From the NCBI RefSeq assembly GCF_026153355.1, contig NZ_CP110636.1, positions 4,898,001 through 4,962,000 on the forward strand: a DNA stretch of 64,000 nt, written 5' to 3'. Shown one piece after another: positions 26,740-34,758 of the stretch (its first letter is position 1; the number at the start of each line of letters is the position of its first letter). The DNA is from Streptomyces endophytica. GTDB lineage: Bacteria; Actinomycetota; Actinomycetes; Streptomycetales; Streptomycetaceae. The position numbers were made by a program, and so were the translations under genes. The notes below the pieces were generated by a model. It made no database searches. It was not told where the DNA came from and was given only the letters and a program-made list of their open reading frames with translations.

Positions 26740-28884
26740 TCAAGCGGGCCCGTCCGGTCCGATCGTGTCCGGGGCCAGCAGCATGAGCGCCACGTCGTCC
26801 TGCCGGTCCGCCCCGGAGTACCGGTTCTCCAGCAGGACGTCGGCGAGGGCGTCGGGGTGCCGGGGCGGTGCCGCGCTCAGCCGGCCGGCCAGCTCGTCGA
26901 CCGCACGGTCCAGGTCGACCCCCGGCTGCTCCACCAGCCCGTCGGTGTAGAGCGCCAGCACGGAGTCCGGCGGCAGGTCGATCTCGGTGGCCTCGTACCG
27001 GGCGTCGGGGTCGATGCCCAGCAGCAGCCCGTGCGGCACGTCCAGCACCCGGGTGTGCCGGTCGGGATGACGGAGCAGCGGCGGCGGGTGGCCGGCACTG
27101 GCCAGACAGGCCCGGCCGGAGCGCAGGTTGATGTGGACGTACAGGCAGCTGGTGAACAGGTCGGGGTCCAGGTCGGTCAGCAGCCGGTTCGTCCGGGCCA
27201 GCACCTCGCCCGGGGAGGCGCCCGCCGTCGCGTGGGCGTGCACGGCGGTACGGGCCTGCCCCATCAGGGCGGCCGCCGCCGCGTTGTGGCCCTGCACGTC
27301 ACCGATGACCGCGGCCACGCTGTCCTCGTCGAGGCGGATCAGGTCGTAGAAGTCGCCGCCGATGTCCATGCCGCGGGTCGACGGCAGATAGCGGGCGGCG
27401 ACCGCGAGGCCGGGCACCGGCGGCAGACCGTGCGGCAGCAGTCCGGCCTGCAGGTCGTGGGCCAGCTGCTGTTTCGCGTCGTACAGCCGGGCCCGGTCCA
27501 GCGCCTGGGCGATCAGCCCGGCCAGCGAGGTCAGGACCTGGCGCTCCTCCATGCTGAAGGTGCGGGGGCGGGTGTACGAGAGGATGCAGCAGCCGACCGG
27601 GCGGCCGGAGACGATCAGCGGCAGCACGGCCCGGGCCGCCTTGCCCGTCAGCTGCGGCAGCCCCGGGTACTCGCCTTCCATCTGCTCGGGGGTGGTGTAG
27701 AAGCTGGGCTCGCCGGTCGACAGGGCGTGCACCGCCGGGCTCTTCGCGGCGCCCAGCGCGAGTCCCTCGAAGGCGGCGATGGCCTCGGCGGGGTAACCAC
27801 GGTGGCCGATGGTCCGCAGCCGGCCGCCTTCCGTCGCGTACATGAGCATGCCCTGGGCGCCGAAGGCCGGTACGATCTGGTCGGCGACGAGGTCGACGAC
27901 GTCCTGGACGCCCACCGCCTCGGTGAGCGCGGCCGCCAGGTGCAGCACGTGGTAGATCTGCCCGGCCCGGGGCGGCACCGCCTCTCCCGGGGCGGGCACC
28001 GGCAGCGGGCCGTACTCCTTGCCGGCCGGGACCTCCGAGGGCACGATCCACACGCTCAGGCCGCGGCCGTCCGGGAACAGCCGGAAGGTGAGCCACCGGT
28101 CGGGCGGGCGGAGGGCGACGAAGGACATCGGCTGACGGCTGATCACCGCGGCGCGGTACCGGTCCTCGAACACCGGGTCACGCAGCCAGGGCAGCGCGTC
28201 CCAGGGGCGCGCGCCGATGAGCCGGTCCGGCTCCGCGTCCAGCAGTTCCGCCGCGCCGGTCGTGACCAGGGTGATGGAGCCGTCCAGGTCGAGCGCGCAC
28301 GCGCCGCCGGGCAGTCGTTCGGCGAAATCGACCGCGGCCTGCGCCTCCTCGGGGCCGACGGTCCGGGCCGGTGGCGGGGTCAGCACCCGCGGCTCGACCG
28401 GCCGCGGCGGGTGCCCGTCGGACCCCCGGGGGTGCCGCGCCAGCACCGCGGCGAGCTGCCGGCAGCCGTGCTCGACGCGCGCCCGCTCGTCCTCCGACAG
28501 GTGCGGCGGATGCCCGGCCGGCCACAGGAGCAGCAGCGCGCCCCGTATTCCGTCCTCGTCCCGGTCGCCGATCGGCGCCGCGGCCAGCGCGAAGTCGTAC
28601 GGCACGGCCACCGCCGTACGGGGGAAGTCACGGACCAGCTGCTGATGGCTGCCCGCCCACACCAGGTGCCGGCGGCGGACGGCGACCGCGACCGGGATGG
28701 GGGCGGCCAGCGCCACCCGGCTCCACGGCTCCAGGAACGGGGCGGGCACCCCGCTCATGACGGTCAGCTGCAGCACCGGCTCGTCGTCCGCGAGCACGTA
28801 CACACCGCCCACGGAGGCCCCGGCGTCCAGCATCACCCGGAGCAGTGCCCGGTCCAGCGGGTCGGTTCCGGTCCCGCCGCTCAT
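26740..28884 (-). CDS. GAF-PAS-GAF-PP2C (SpoIIE-type) protein phosphatase
   Basis: 714 aa, intact. N-terminal GAF-like sensor (about 15-155), a PAS-like segment (about 185-300, DLDGSITLVTTGAAELL), a second GAF (about 315-475), and a C-terminal SpoIIE/RsbU phosphatase (about 490-705). Metal ligands are seen in GMDIGGDFYDL and AVIGDVQGHNAAAAALMG, with later LALYTDGLVEQ and RQDDVALMLL. Such enzymes dephosphorylate STAS antagonists and so switch on SigB/F-type sigma factors; both partner types occur in this window. It is divergent from the gas-vesicle operon. Confidence 0.92.
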   Translation of the reverse strand: MSGGTGTDPLDRALLRVMLDAGASVGGVYVLADDEPVLQLTVMSGVPAPFLEPWSRVALAAPIPVAVAVRRRHLVWAGSHQQLVRDFPRTAVAVPYDFALAAAPIGDRDEDGIRGALLLLWPAGHPPHLSEDERARVEHGCRQLAAVLARHPRGSDGHPPRPVEPRVLTPPPARTVGPEEAQAAVDFAERLPGGACALDLDGSITLVTTGAAELLDAEPDRLIGARPWDALPWLRDPVFEDRYRAAVISRQPMSFVALRPPDRWLTFRLFPDGRGLSVWIVPSEVPAGKEYGPLPVPAPGEAVPPRAGQIYHVLHLAAALTEAVGVQDVVDLVADQIVPAFGAQGMLMYATEGGRLRTIGHRGYPAEAIAAFEGLALGAAKSPAVHALSTGEPSFYTTPEQMEGEYPGLPQLTGKAARAVLPLIVSGRPVGCCILSYTRPRTFSMEERQVLTSLAGLIAQALDRARLYDAKQQLAHDLQAGLLPHGLPPVPGLAVAARYLPSTRGMDIGGDFYDLIRLDEDSVAAVIGDVQGHNAAAAALMGQARTAVHAHATAGASPGEVLARTNRLLTDLDPDLFTSCLYVHINLRSGRACLASAGHPPPLLRHPDRHTRVLDVPHGLLLGIDPDARYEATEIDLPPDSVLALYTDGLVEQPGVDLDRAVDELAGRLSAAPPRHPDALADVLLENRYSGADRQDDVALMLLAPDTIGPDGPA

Positions 28885-28987
28885 CTCGCACCTTCACACC
28901 GCTGTCGTCGTGGCATGGATGACCCGGTCCGGCCCGCCGTCCGTCCGGAACAGTGCCGACGTTACGCCGACGACCGGATCACGGCAT

Positions 28988-29029
28988 GCGAGCGCCCCGC
29001 CGTGGCCCGGCCCGCGGCGGGGCGCTCGC
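28988..29029. other. strong hairpin between PP2C gene and gvpO
   Basis: Perfect 15-base inverted repeat (28988-29002 with 29015-29029) around a 12-base loop, in the 267-base space between divergent genes, 122 bases before the gvpO start. It is not at a gene end, so it may insulate, attenuate or be part of a long 5' leader. A TATAT-containing stretch lies at 29081-29092, closer to gvpO. Confidence 0.5.
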
Positions 29030-29151
29030 AGGGGCCCGGGCGGCTGCGGGCCGTCTGGCTCGCGAGATGGGACAAACCGCCGTATATCATGTAATGGCGC
29101 CTCTTGAACATGGCGCGGGCCGCATGTCACCTCCGAATCCTGAGAGGAAAC

Positions 29152-29541
29152 ATGGCCGCAGACGAAGAGGACGACGAAGCACCGGACCGGCGCCCGAGCC
29201 GCGAGAAGACGGCGGGGAAGGGCAGCGATTCACCTTCCGGCAGCCGGAAAACGGAGGAGAGTGGAACGGAGCGCGCCGCCCGCCGCGTTTCCGCGCCGCG
29301 GGCCATGCGCTACGCGGCCGAGCAGCTCCAGGAGCTCCTGGGCCGGGCCCCCGAGTCCGTCTCCGCGGTCCAACCGACGGAGGACGGCTGGCTGGCCGAC
29401 GTGGAGGTCCTGGAACTCGAACGCGTCCCCACAACGAGCAGCGTGATGGCGAGCTACCGGGTGACGCTCGACGAAGAGGGCGAGCTGATGTCCTACGAGC
29501 GCACCCGTCGCTACACCAAAGGGCAGATCGGCCAGAGCTAG
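29152..29541 (+). CDS. gvpO: gas vesicle protein GvpO
   Basis: 129 aa, first gene of the gas-vesicle operon. The N-terminal 55 residues are charged and disordered (EEDDEAPDRR). The GvpO core is LQELLGRAPESVSAVQPTED, then GWLADVEVLELERVP and VTLDEEGELMSYERTRRY. The ATG at 29152 follows GAGAGGAAAC. GvpO is an accessory or regulatory protein needed for vesicle formation in haloarchaea and conserved in actinobacterial clusters. Confidence 0.92.
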   Translation: MAADEEDDEAPDRRPSREKTAGKGSDSPSGSRKTEESGTERAARRVSAPRAMRYAAEQLQELLGRAPESVSAVQPTEDGWLADVEVLELERVPTTSSVMASYRVTLDEEGELMSYERTRRYTKGQIGQS

Positions 29542-29629
29542 GCCGGGTGGCGCCGCCATCACCGTTCGCCAAGTGAACGACACGGCCACTCCGGAGGAAT
29601 CCGGGGTGCGCCGGTGAAAGGGAGGCACC

Positions 29630-30064
29630 GTGAGTGTAGTGCCGCAAGGAGGAGGCGCCGTGGCGACGGGTGGCGGACAGGCCACCGGCAACCTCTACGA
29701 CGTCGTGGAACTGCTCCTGGACCGTGGTCTGGTCATCGACGTCTTCGCACGGGTCTCGCTGGTGGGCCTGGAGATCCTCAAGGTCGACGCCCGCATCGTC
29801 GTCGCCAGCGTGGACACCTACCTGCGCTTCGCCGAAGCCTGCAACCGCCTCGACCTGGAGTCCGGGCGCAAGGCCCCGTCCAAGCTGACGGACGTCGTCG
29901 GCGAGGTCACCGAGGGCGGCGCGCGCGGCAAGACCAAGGGCGCGCTGAGCGGCGTCGCGGAGTCCGTGGCCGACGCCCTGAAGGCCGGCGTCCAGGAGTC
30001 CGAGGAACGGCACAAGGAGCCCGCGGCCAAGCGCGAGCGACCGGTGAGGCACCGAAAGGACTGA
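29630..30064 (+). CDS. gvpA: gas vesicle structural protein GvpA
   Basis: 144 aa. The conserved GvpA core is LYDVVELLLDRGLVIDVFAR followed by VSLVGLEILKVDARIVVASV and DTYLRFAEACNRLDLE, an amphipathic helix-strand-strand-helix that builds the ribbed shell. The lysine- and glutamate-rich tail of about 60 residues is longer than in cyanobacterial GvpA. GTG 29630 is preceded by GGGAGGCACC; GTG 29660, behind AGGAGGAGGCGCC, is an alternative that trims ten residues. Confidence 0.93.
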   Translation: MSVVPQGGGAVATGGGQATGNLYDVVELLLDRGLVIDVFARVSLVGLEILKVDARIVVASVDTYLRFAEACNRLDLESGRKAPSKLTDVVGEVTEGGARGKTKGALSGVAESVADALKAGVQESEERHKEPAAKRERPVRHRKD

Positions 30065-30067
30065 GCC

Positions 30068-30781
30068 ATGCCCGTCTACGTCTACTCGATCGTCTCCCGC
30101 AGCCATCCGCAGAAGCTCGACGGTCTGCACGGAGTGGGTGACCCACCGTCAGAATTGCGCACGGTGGTCGGCGAGAAGCTGACCGCGGTGGTCAGTGACG
30201 CCCCCGAGGAGCTACGGCCCAAGCGCCGCGACCTCGCCGCCCATCAGGCCGTGCAGGAACGGCTGATGGCCGACGGCACGGCCCTGCCGCTGCAGTTCGG
30301 CTTCACGGCCGACGACGAGGACGCGGTACGGACCGTGCTGGAGGAACGCGCGGAGGAGTTCGCCGAGCGGCTGCAGGCCCTGGAGGGCTGCGTCGAGTAC
30401 CACCTCAAGGTCGCCCAGGACGAGGAGGCGATGCTGCGCCAGATCCTCACGGAATCGGACCAGGCCCGCCGGATGAACGAAGAGGTCAGGAGCGGTCGGG
30501 CCGGCCCGGACCTGCCGCTCGCGCTCGGCGAACTGGTCTCGAAGGAGGTCGACGCACGCAAGGACCGGCTGGCCGCCGCGGTCTCCGAGGCGCTCGGCGG
30601 GTTCGCCCGCGAGGAAAGCACCTACAAGCCGGCCGGGGACGATTTCCTCAGCATGTCCTTCCTCGTCGACAAGGAGCAGGAGGAGCGCCTGCGCAGCGCG
30701 GTGCAGAAGATCGCGGACGAACTGGGCGAGGACTTCGACCTGCGGCTGCGCGGTCCGCTCCCCGTCTACAGTTTCGTCTGA
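30068..30781 (+). CDS. gvpF: gas vesicle protein GvpF
   Basis: 237 aa GvpL/F-family protein. N-terminal ferredoxin-like part (VYVYSIVSRSHPQKLDGLHG), the family signature in TALPLQFGFTADDEDAVRTV, then helices, and the C-terminal DFDLRLRGPLPVYSFV with the family's (L/W)GPxPPYSF-like end. It starts three bases after gvpA. GvpF contacts GvpA monomers during assembly. Confidence 0.93.
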   Translation: MPVYVYSIVSRSHPQKLDGLHGVGDPPSELRTVVGEKLTAVVSDAPEELRPKRRDLAAHQAVQERLMADGTALPLQFGFTADDEDAVRTVLEERAEEFAERLQALEGCVEYHLKVAQDEEAMLRQILTESDQARRMNEEVRSGRAGPDLPLALGELVSKEVDARKDRLAAAVSEALGGFAREESTYKPAGDDFLSMSFLVDKEQEERLRSAVQKIADELGEDFDLRLRGPLPVYSFV

Positions 30782-30850
30782 TCCGTCCGGCCCGGCCGGT
30801 CGTCCGGCGCTTCCGGGCGTCCGGCCCGCGGCCTCGTCCAGGGAGTTCCC

Positions 30851-31102
30851 ATGGGTCTGCTGGGACAGATCGCCACCCTTCCGATCGCCCCGGTGCGCGG
30901 CATCGTCTGGGTCATGGAGCGGGTGGTCGAGGCAGCCGAGAACGAGTACTACGACCCCGCTCCGGTGGAGCAGCAACTCGCCGCTCTGGAGCGGCAGTTG
31001 CTGGCCGGGGAGATCGATGAGGAGACCTTCGACCGGCGGGAGGACGAACTGCTGGACCGGCTGGAGGAGATCCGCGCCCATATCCGGGGCGCCGGCGGCT
31101 GA
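30851..31102 (+). CDS. gvpG: gas vesicle protein GvpG
   Basis: 83 aa. MGLLGQIATLPIAPVRGIVW and the coiled coil LAALERQLLAGEIDEETFDR are the GvpG pattern. GGGAG precedes the ATG. Accessory protein acting with GvpF/L in nucleation. In related clusters (my recollection of S. coelicolor) two more genes, gvpY and gvpZ, come next; here gvpJ follows directly after 48 bases. Confidence 0.92.
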   Translation: MGLLGQIATLPIAPVRGIVWVMERVVEAAENEYYDPAPVEQQLAALERQLLAGEIDEETFDRREDELLDRLEEIRAHIRGAGG

Positions 31103-31150
31103 GCCGGGCCGCCCGGCCGCCGCAACGGCAGGGAAGCGAGGTGCAGGGCC

Positions 31151-31879
31151 GTGAGCGAACCCCTCGCCAGGAGGCTGGGTGACCATCCGTCCAGGGCCGC
31201 CCCGCCCGGCGGCCAGGGCACTTCGGCCAACCTCGCCGACATCCTGGAACGGGTCCTGGAGAAGGGCCTCGTCATCGCCGGTGACATCCAGATCAACCTC
31301 CTGGACATCGAGCTGCTCACGATCAAGCTGCGGCTGCTGATCGCGTCGGTGGACAAGGCGAAGGAGATGGGCATCGACTGGTGGGAGCACGACCCGGCAC
31401 TGTCCTCCCGGGCCTCCGACGGCTACCGCTCGCTCGCCGAGGAGAACCGGCGGCTGCGGGCCGAACTCGCCGCCGCGCGCGGCCGGCCCGCGGGCGACGA
31501 ACTGCCGCCGGGCGACACGGCGGAGCGGCCCGAGGAAGCCGAGGAGGCCGACGAGGCCGAGAACGTCCGGGCGAACGAGCGGGCCGCGGTGACCCGGCAG
31601 GCCGGGCAGGCCGGGCGGGCCAAGCGGGCCAAGGCGGCCGAGCCGGTCGAGCGGGCCGAGCCGGTCGAGCGACCCGAGCCGGCCGAGCGACCCGAGGCGA
31701 CCGAACGGGCCGAGCCGACCGGGCAGGCCGAGGCGGCCCGGCGCACGGACCGCCCGGCCGCCCGCGGCCGGCGCAGCGTGAGCGGCAACCCGGGCACGTC
31801 GGGCCGGGCCCGCACCTCCGGCACCGCACGCAAGCGGGCCGAACCGCGCCCCCGGGGCAAGAAGCGGGACGAGCCATGA
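31151..31879 (+). CDS. gvpJ: gas vesicle protein GvpJ with long charged repeat tail
   Basis: 242 aa, GTG start. Residues about 24-75 are a GvpA/J core (LADILERVLEKGLVIAGDIQ, then INLLDIELLTIKLRLLIASV and DKAKEMGIDWW). The following 150 residues are disordered, rich in Ala, Glu, Arg and Pro, with imperfect repeats such as EPVERAEPVERPEPAERPEA, then a basic GRARTSGTARKRAE end. GvpJ is a minor nucleator in the vesicle tip. Its stop overlaps the gvpL start (ATGA). The J/S names rest on gene order J-L-S-K. Confidence 0.88.
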   Translation: MSEPLARRLGDHPSRAAPPGGQGTSANLADILERVLEKGLVIAGDIQINLLDIELLTIKLRLLIASVDKAKEMGIDWWEHDPALSSRASDGYRSLAEENRRLRAELAAARGRPAGDELPPGDTAERPEEAEEADEAENVRANERAAVTRQAGQAGRAKRAKAAEPVERAEPVERPEPAERPEATERAEPTGQAEAARRTDRPAARGRRSVSGNPGTSGRARTSGTARKRAEPRPRGKKRDEP

Positions 31880-32685
31880 CCGAGCTCATCAGCTATGCCT
31901 ACGCGGTCGCGCGGGACGCCGACGGATCGCTGGAAGCGGAGCTGTCCGGGCTCCCGGGGGTGGCCGACGCACCGGTCCGCCTGGTGCGCACCGGCGACGA
32001 CGCCGATGTGGTCGTCGCCGTCAGCGCGGTGCCCGCGGCGGACTTCGACGAGCAGGCCCTGCGCGCCCACCTGGAGGACCTGGACTGGCTGGAGGTCGTC
32101 GCCCGCGCCCACCACCGGGTGATCGAGGCACTGGCCGCCCGCAGCACCGTGCTGCCGCTGCGGCTGGCCACCGTCTACGTCGACGACGAGAGCGTCCGGC
32201 TGATGCTGGCGGACCGCCGGCGGGCGTTCGCCGACCGGCTCACCGAACTGGCCGCACAGACCGAGTGGGGGGTCAAGATCTACGTCGAGGCCGCGGCCCC
32301 CGAGGCCCCCGAGGAACCGTCCGCCGAGGACGTGAGTCCCGGACGGGCCTACCTCAGCCGGCGCCGGGCACAGCGCCACGCCCGCCAGGACGCCTACCGG
32401 CACGCCGAAGAGGCCGCCCGGCGGGTCGAGGACACCGCCCGCACGTACGCCGTCGACCAGGTCAGGCACCGGGCACAACAGGGCGAACTGGCCCAGGGCC
32501 CGGGGGAGAACGTCGTCAACGACGCCTATCTCGTGCCGCAGCAGGACGCCGAGGACTTCCGCACCGACGTCCTCCGGGCCGGCGAAGGCTTCCCCGGCGT
32601 CCGGGTGGAGGTCACCGGGCCCTGGGCGCCCTACTCCTTCGCCGTCCCCGCGGAGGCCGAACCCGTGCGGAGAGCCGCGCCGTGA
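31876..32685 (+). CDS. gvpL: gas vesicle protein GvpL
   Basis: 269 aa, second GvpL/F-family member. LISYAYAVARDADGSLEAEL, then STVLPLRLATVYVDDESVRL (family signature), a long Arg/Ala helix (AYRHAEEAARRVEDTARTYA), and VEVTGPWAPYSFAVP at the end. It overlaps gvpJ and gvpS by four bases on each side, so translation is coupled. Confidence 0.92.
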   Translation: MTELISYAYAVARDADGSLEAELSGLPGVADAPVRLVRTGDDADVVVAVSAVPAADFDEQALRAHLEDLDWLEVVARAHHRVIEALAARSTVLPLRLATVYVDDESVRLMLADRRRAFADRLTELAAQTEWGVKIYVEAAAPEAPEEPSAEDVSPGRAYLSRRRAQRHARQDAYRHAEEAARRVEDTARTYAVDQVRHRAQQGELAQGPGENVVNDAYLVPQQDAEDFRTDVLRAGEGFPGVRVEVTGPWAPYSFAVPAEAEPVRRAAP

Positions 32686-32966
32686 GGCCCGTGGGCGGGC
32701 CGCCGGCCAGGGCGGACGAGCCGCTGCCGAACCAGCAGATCGCGCTGATCGACCTGCTGGACCGGCTGCTCAGCGGCGGTGTGGTGCTCACCGGCGACGT
32801 GGTGCTCTCCATCGCCGACATCGACCTCGTCCGCATCACACTGCGCGCGCTGGTCGTCTCCATCAGCGCCGCGAACCCCTCCCCGTGGCCCTCGCGCGAG
32901 GAACTGGCGCAGCGCGACGAGTTGACGTACCGGGAGGACCGGACGCTCCCGGAGGGCGGACCATGA
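32682..32966 (+). CDS. gvpS: gas vesicle protein GvpS (GvpA/J family)
   Basis: 94 aa. GvpA/J core ALIDLLDRLLSGGVVLTGDV then VLSIADIDLVRITLRALVVS. The GTG at 32682 overlaps the gvpL stop (GTGA), and its own stop overlaps gvpK (ATGA). Minor shell or tip protein. The name follows cluster order; the family assignment is firm. Confidence 0.87.
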   Translation: MRPVGGPPARADEPLPNQQIALIDLLDRLLSGGVVLTGDVVLSIADIDLVRITLRALVVSISAANPSPWPSREELAQRDELTYREDRTLPEGGP

Positions 32967-33376
32967 CGGAGGACGCCCGGTGGCCGGCCGGCGCCCGCTT
33001 CGACGAGGTCGCCGACGCGGCGGCGCGCGCCTTCCGCCTGCTGCCCGCGGCACCGGAGGACGACCTCCTGCGCACGCCGGGCGGTCCGTCGCACCGGCCC
33101 GCACACCGGATCGCCACCGATCCCGACACGGTGGAACGCGACCTCATGAAGCTCGTCCTCACCCTCGTCGAGCTGCTGCGGCAACTCATGGAGCGCCAGG
33201 CCCTGCACCGGGTCGACGCCGGGGACCTCTCCGAGGAGCAGGAGGAGCGGCTGGGCGAGACGCTGATGATCCTGCACAGCCGGATGGTGGACCTCTGCGC
33301 CCGGTACGACCTGTCACTGGAAGACCTCAATCTGGACCTCGGCCCCCTCGGGACCCTGCTGCCACCACCGTCCTGA
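32963..33376 (+). CDS. gvpK: gas vesicle protein GvpK
   Basis: 137 aa. The GvpK signature is ERDLMKLVLTLVELLRQLME then RQALHRVDAGDLSEEQEERL and the helix with RMVDLCARYDLSLEDLNLDL. Last of the eight tightly packed gvp genes; essential for vesicle assembly in other systems. Confidence 0.92.
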   Translation: MTEDARWPAGARFDEVADAAARAFRLLPAAPEDDLLRTPGGPSHRPAHRIATDPDTVERDLMKLVLTLVELLRQLMERQALHRVDAGDLSEEQEERLGETLMILHSRMVDLCARYDLSLEDLNLDLGPLGTLLPPPS

Positions 33377-33472
33377 CCGGCGCCGTCCCGAACCGGACGC
33401 CGTCCCGAACCTGCGGCCCGGACCGGGCCGCACCACCAAGGAGCACGACAAGGACCACGACAGGAGCGCGAG

Positions 33473-33667
33473 ATGGACATCAAGAAGAAGACCCGGGAGC
33501 TCGGCGGCACCGCCGCCGGAAAGGCCAGGGAAGCGATCGGCAGGACCAAGGAAGCGGCCGGCAAAGCCCGCGGTGACACCGGGCTCGAACACCGGGGCAA
33601 GGCCGAGAAGGCCATGGGGAAGGTCAAGCAGGCCGTGGAGAAGGGCCGGCACACCCTGAAGCACTGA
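33473..33667 (+). CDS. CsbD-family stress protein
   Basis: 64 aa, very Lys/Ala/Gly-rich amphipathic protein. MDIKKKTRELGGTAAGKARE, GRTKEAAGKARGDTGLEHRG and KAEKAMGKVKQAVEKGRH are the CsbD/YjbJ-like repeats. AGGAG lies ten bases upstream. CsbD is a SigB-controlled general stress protein in Bacillus. It follows gvpK by 96 bases on the same strand and precedes a strong terminator, so it may be co-transcribed with the gvp genes. Confidence 0.88.
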   Translation: MDIKKKTRELGGTAAGKAREAIGRTKEAAGKARGDTGLEHRGKAEKAMGKVKQAVEKGRHTLKH

Positions 33668-33694
33668 GCCTGCCGCCCGGCCACCCCGGCCCAC

Positions 33695-33740
33695 ACCGGT
33701 CCCCGCCGCCCGTGTCTCCGTGCGGGCGGCGGGGACCGGT
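33695..33740. terminator. bidirectional terminator of the gvp-csbD and Rieske operons
   Basis: Perfect 18-base stem (33695-33712 with 33723-33740) and a ten-base loop between the convergent csbD-type gene and Rieske gene. Symmetric, so it can stop both transcripts. Confidence 0.85.
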
Positions 33741-33768
33741 GCGCCAGGATCCCGGCCTCGGCCGGGGG

Positions 33769-34758
33769 TCAGCCGGCGTCGGGCAGCCGTACCCGGACGG
33801 TGCCGTCGGACTCCACGCTCACCTGGAACGCGGGCTGCGGCGCGGTGGCCGGCCCCCGTACGTTGGCGCCGTCCGCCAGCCGGAAGACGCTGCCGTGCCA
33901 GGGGCACTCCACACAGCCGTCCGCGACCTTCCCCTCCGACAGCGGTCCCGACATGTGGCTGCACCGGTCGGCGAGCACATGGATGTGGCCGCCCGGCTGC
34001 CGCACCACCACGAGGGGCACCTCGCCCAGCTCGCGGCGCACCGCCTCACCGACCGGGAAGTCCGTCACCCGGCCCACGGTGTGCCAGCCCGCCGCCACCA
34101 GGTGCGGCACCGGCTGGGCCTTGTTGGGGCCTGAGGCCTGCCGGTACGCGAGGTGGCCGCCCAGCAGCCCGCCGGTACCGGCCGCGCACAGCCCCGCGAG
34201 CCCGAGCGCCTTGCCCAGGGCCGTACGGCCGCGGCCGCGCTGTACCCAGGAGTTCGCGTACAGGCCGATGGCCGCGGCGATCGACCCGGCGTGCACCAGC
34301 CCGGTGCGCATCTGGTCCTCGTGCTGCTCGGCCCAGTCCACCCAGCCGGCCAGCGCGGCCGGTACGGCGGACAGCACGCCCACGCCCACCAGCACCCGGG
34401 CCCCGCGCCGGGTGCCGGGCACCAGGTCCAGCACCGCGGCGGACAGCCACGAGCCCAGCGGGAGCTGTACCAGCGCCGGGTGCAGCGGATGGCCGATCGG
34501 CAGTCCGTGCAGCACATCGCGCCAGCGCCCCAGGGGCAGTCCGCGGACCGCCCGCTGGAGCGGGCCGATCACCCGGTCCAGCTGCTCCAGGCGGCCCAGC
34601 TCGTCGAGGGAGCGCAGGAAGGTGGCCTCGGTGCGGGCCGCGACGCCTTTCCGCGTGCCGGTGTCGCCACCGGAACCGGTGGCGGTTTGAAGGACGCCCG
34701 TACCCGGGGCGAGGACGGCGAATTTCGGGTACCGCGCGGAGAGCCGCATCAGCCTCAC
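33769..34758 (-). CDS. membrane Rieske [2Fe-2S] protein with DUF2231-like domain
   Basis: 329 aa. Residues about 85-220 hold four hydrophobic segments starting HGLPIGHPLHPALVQLPLGS, the DUF2231-type membrane domain. Residues about 225-325 form a Rieske domain with cluster ligands in DRCSHMSGPLSEG and CVECPWHGSVF (C-X-H ... C-X2-H). It is likely an electron-transfer protein in the membrane. The start overlaps the stop of the SRPBCC gene (ATGA), so the two are co-translated. The redox partner is not apparent. Confidence 0.88.
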   Translation of the reverse strand: MRLMRLSARYPKFAVLAPGTGVLQTATGSGGDTGTRKGVAARTEATFLRSLDELGRLEQLDRVIGPLQRAVRGLPLGRWRDVLHGLPIGHPLHPALVQLPLGSWLSAAVLDLVPGTRRGARVLVGVGVLSAVPAALAGWVDWAEQHEDQMRTGLVHAGSIAAAIGLYANSWVQRGRGRTALGKALGLAGLCAAGTGGLLGGHLAYRQASGPNKAQPVPHLVAAGWHTVGRVTDFPVGEAVRRELGEVPLVVVRQPGGHIHVLADRCSHMSGPLSEGKVADGCVECPWHGSVFRLADGANVRGPATAPQPAFQVSVESDGTVRVRLPDAG

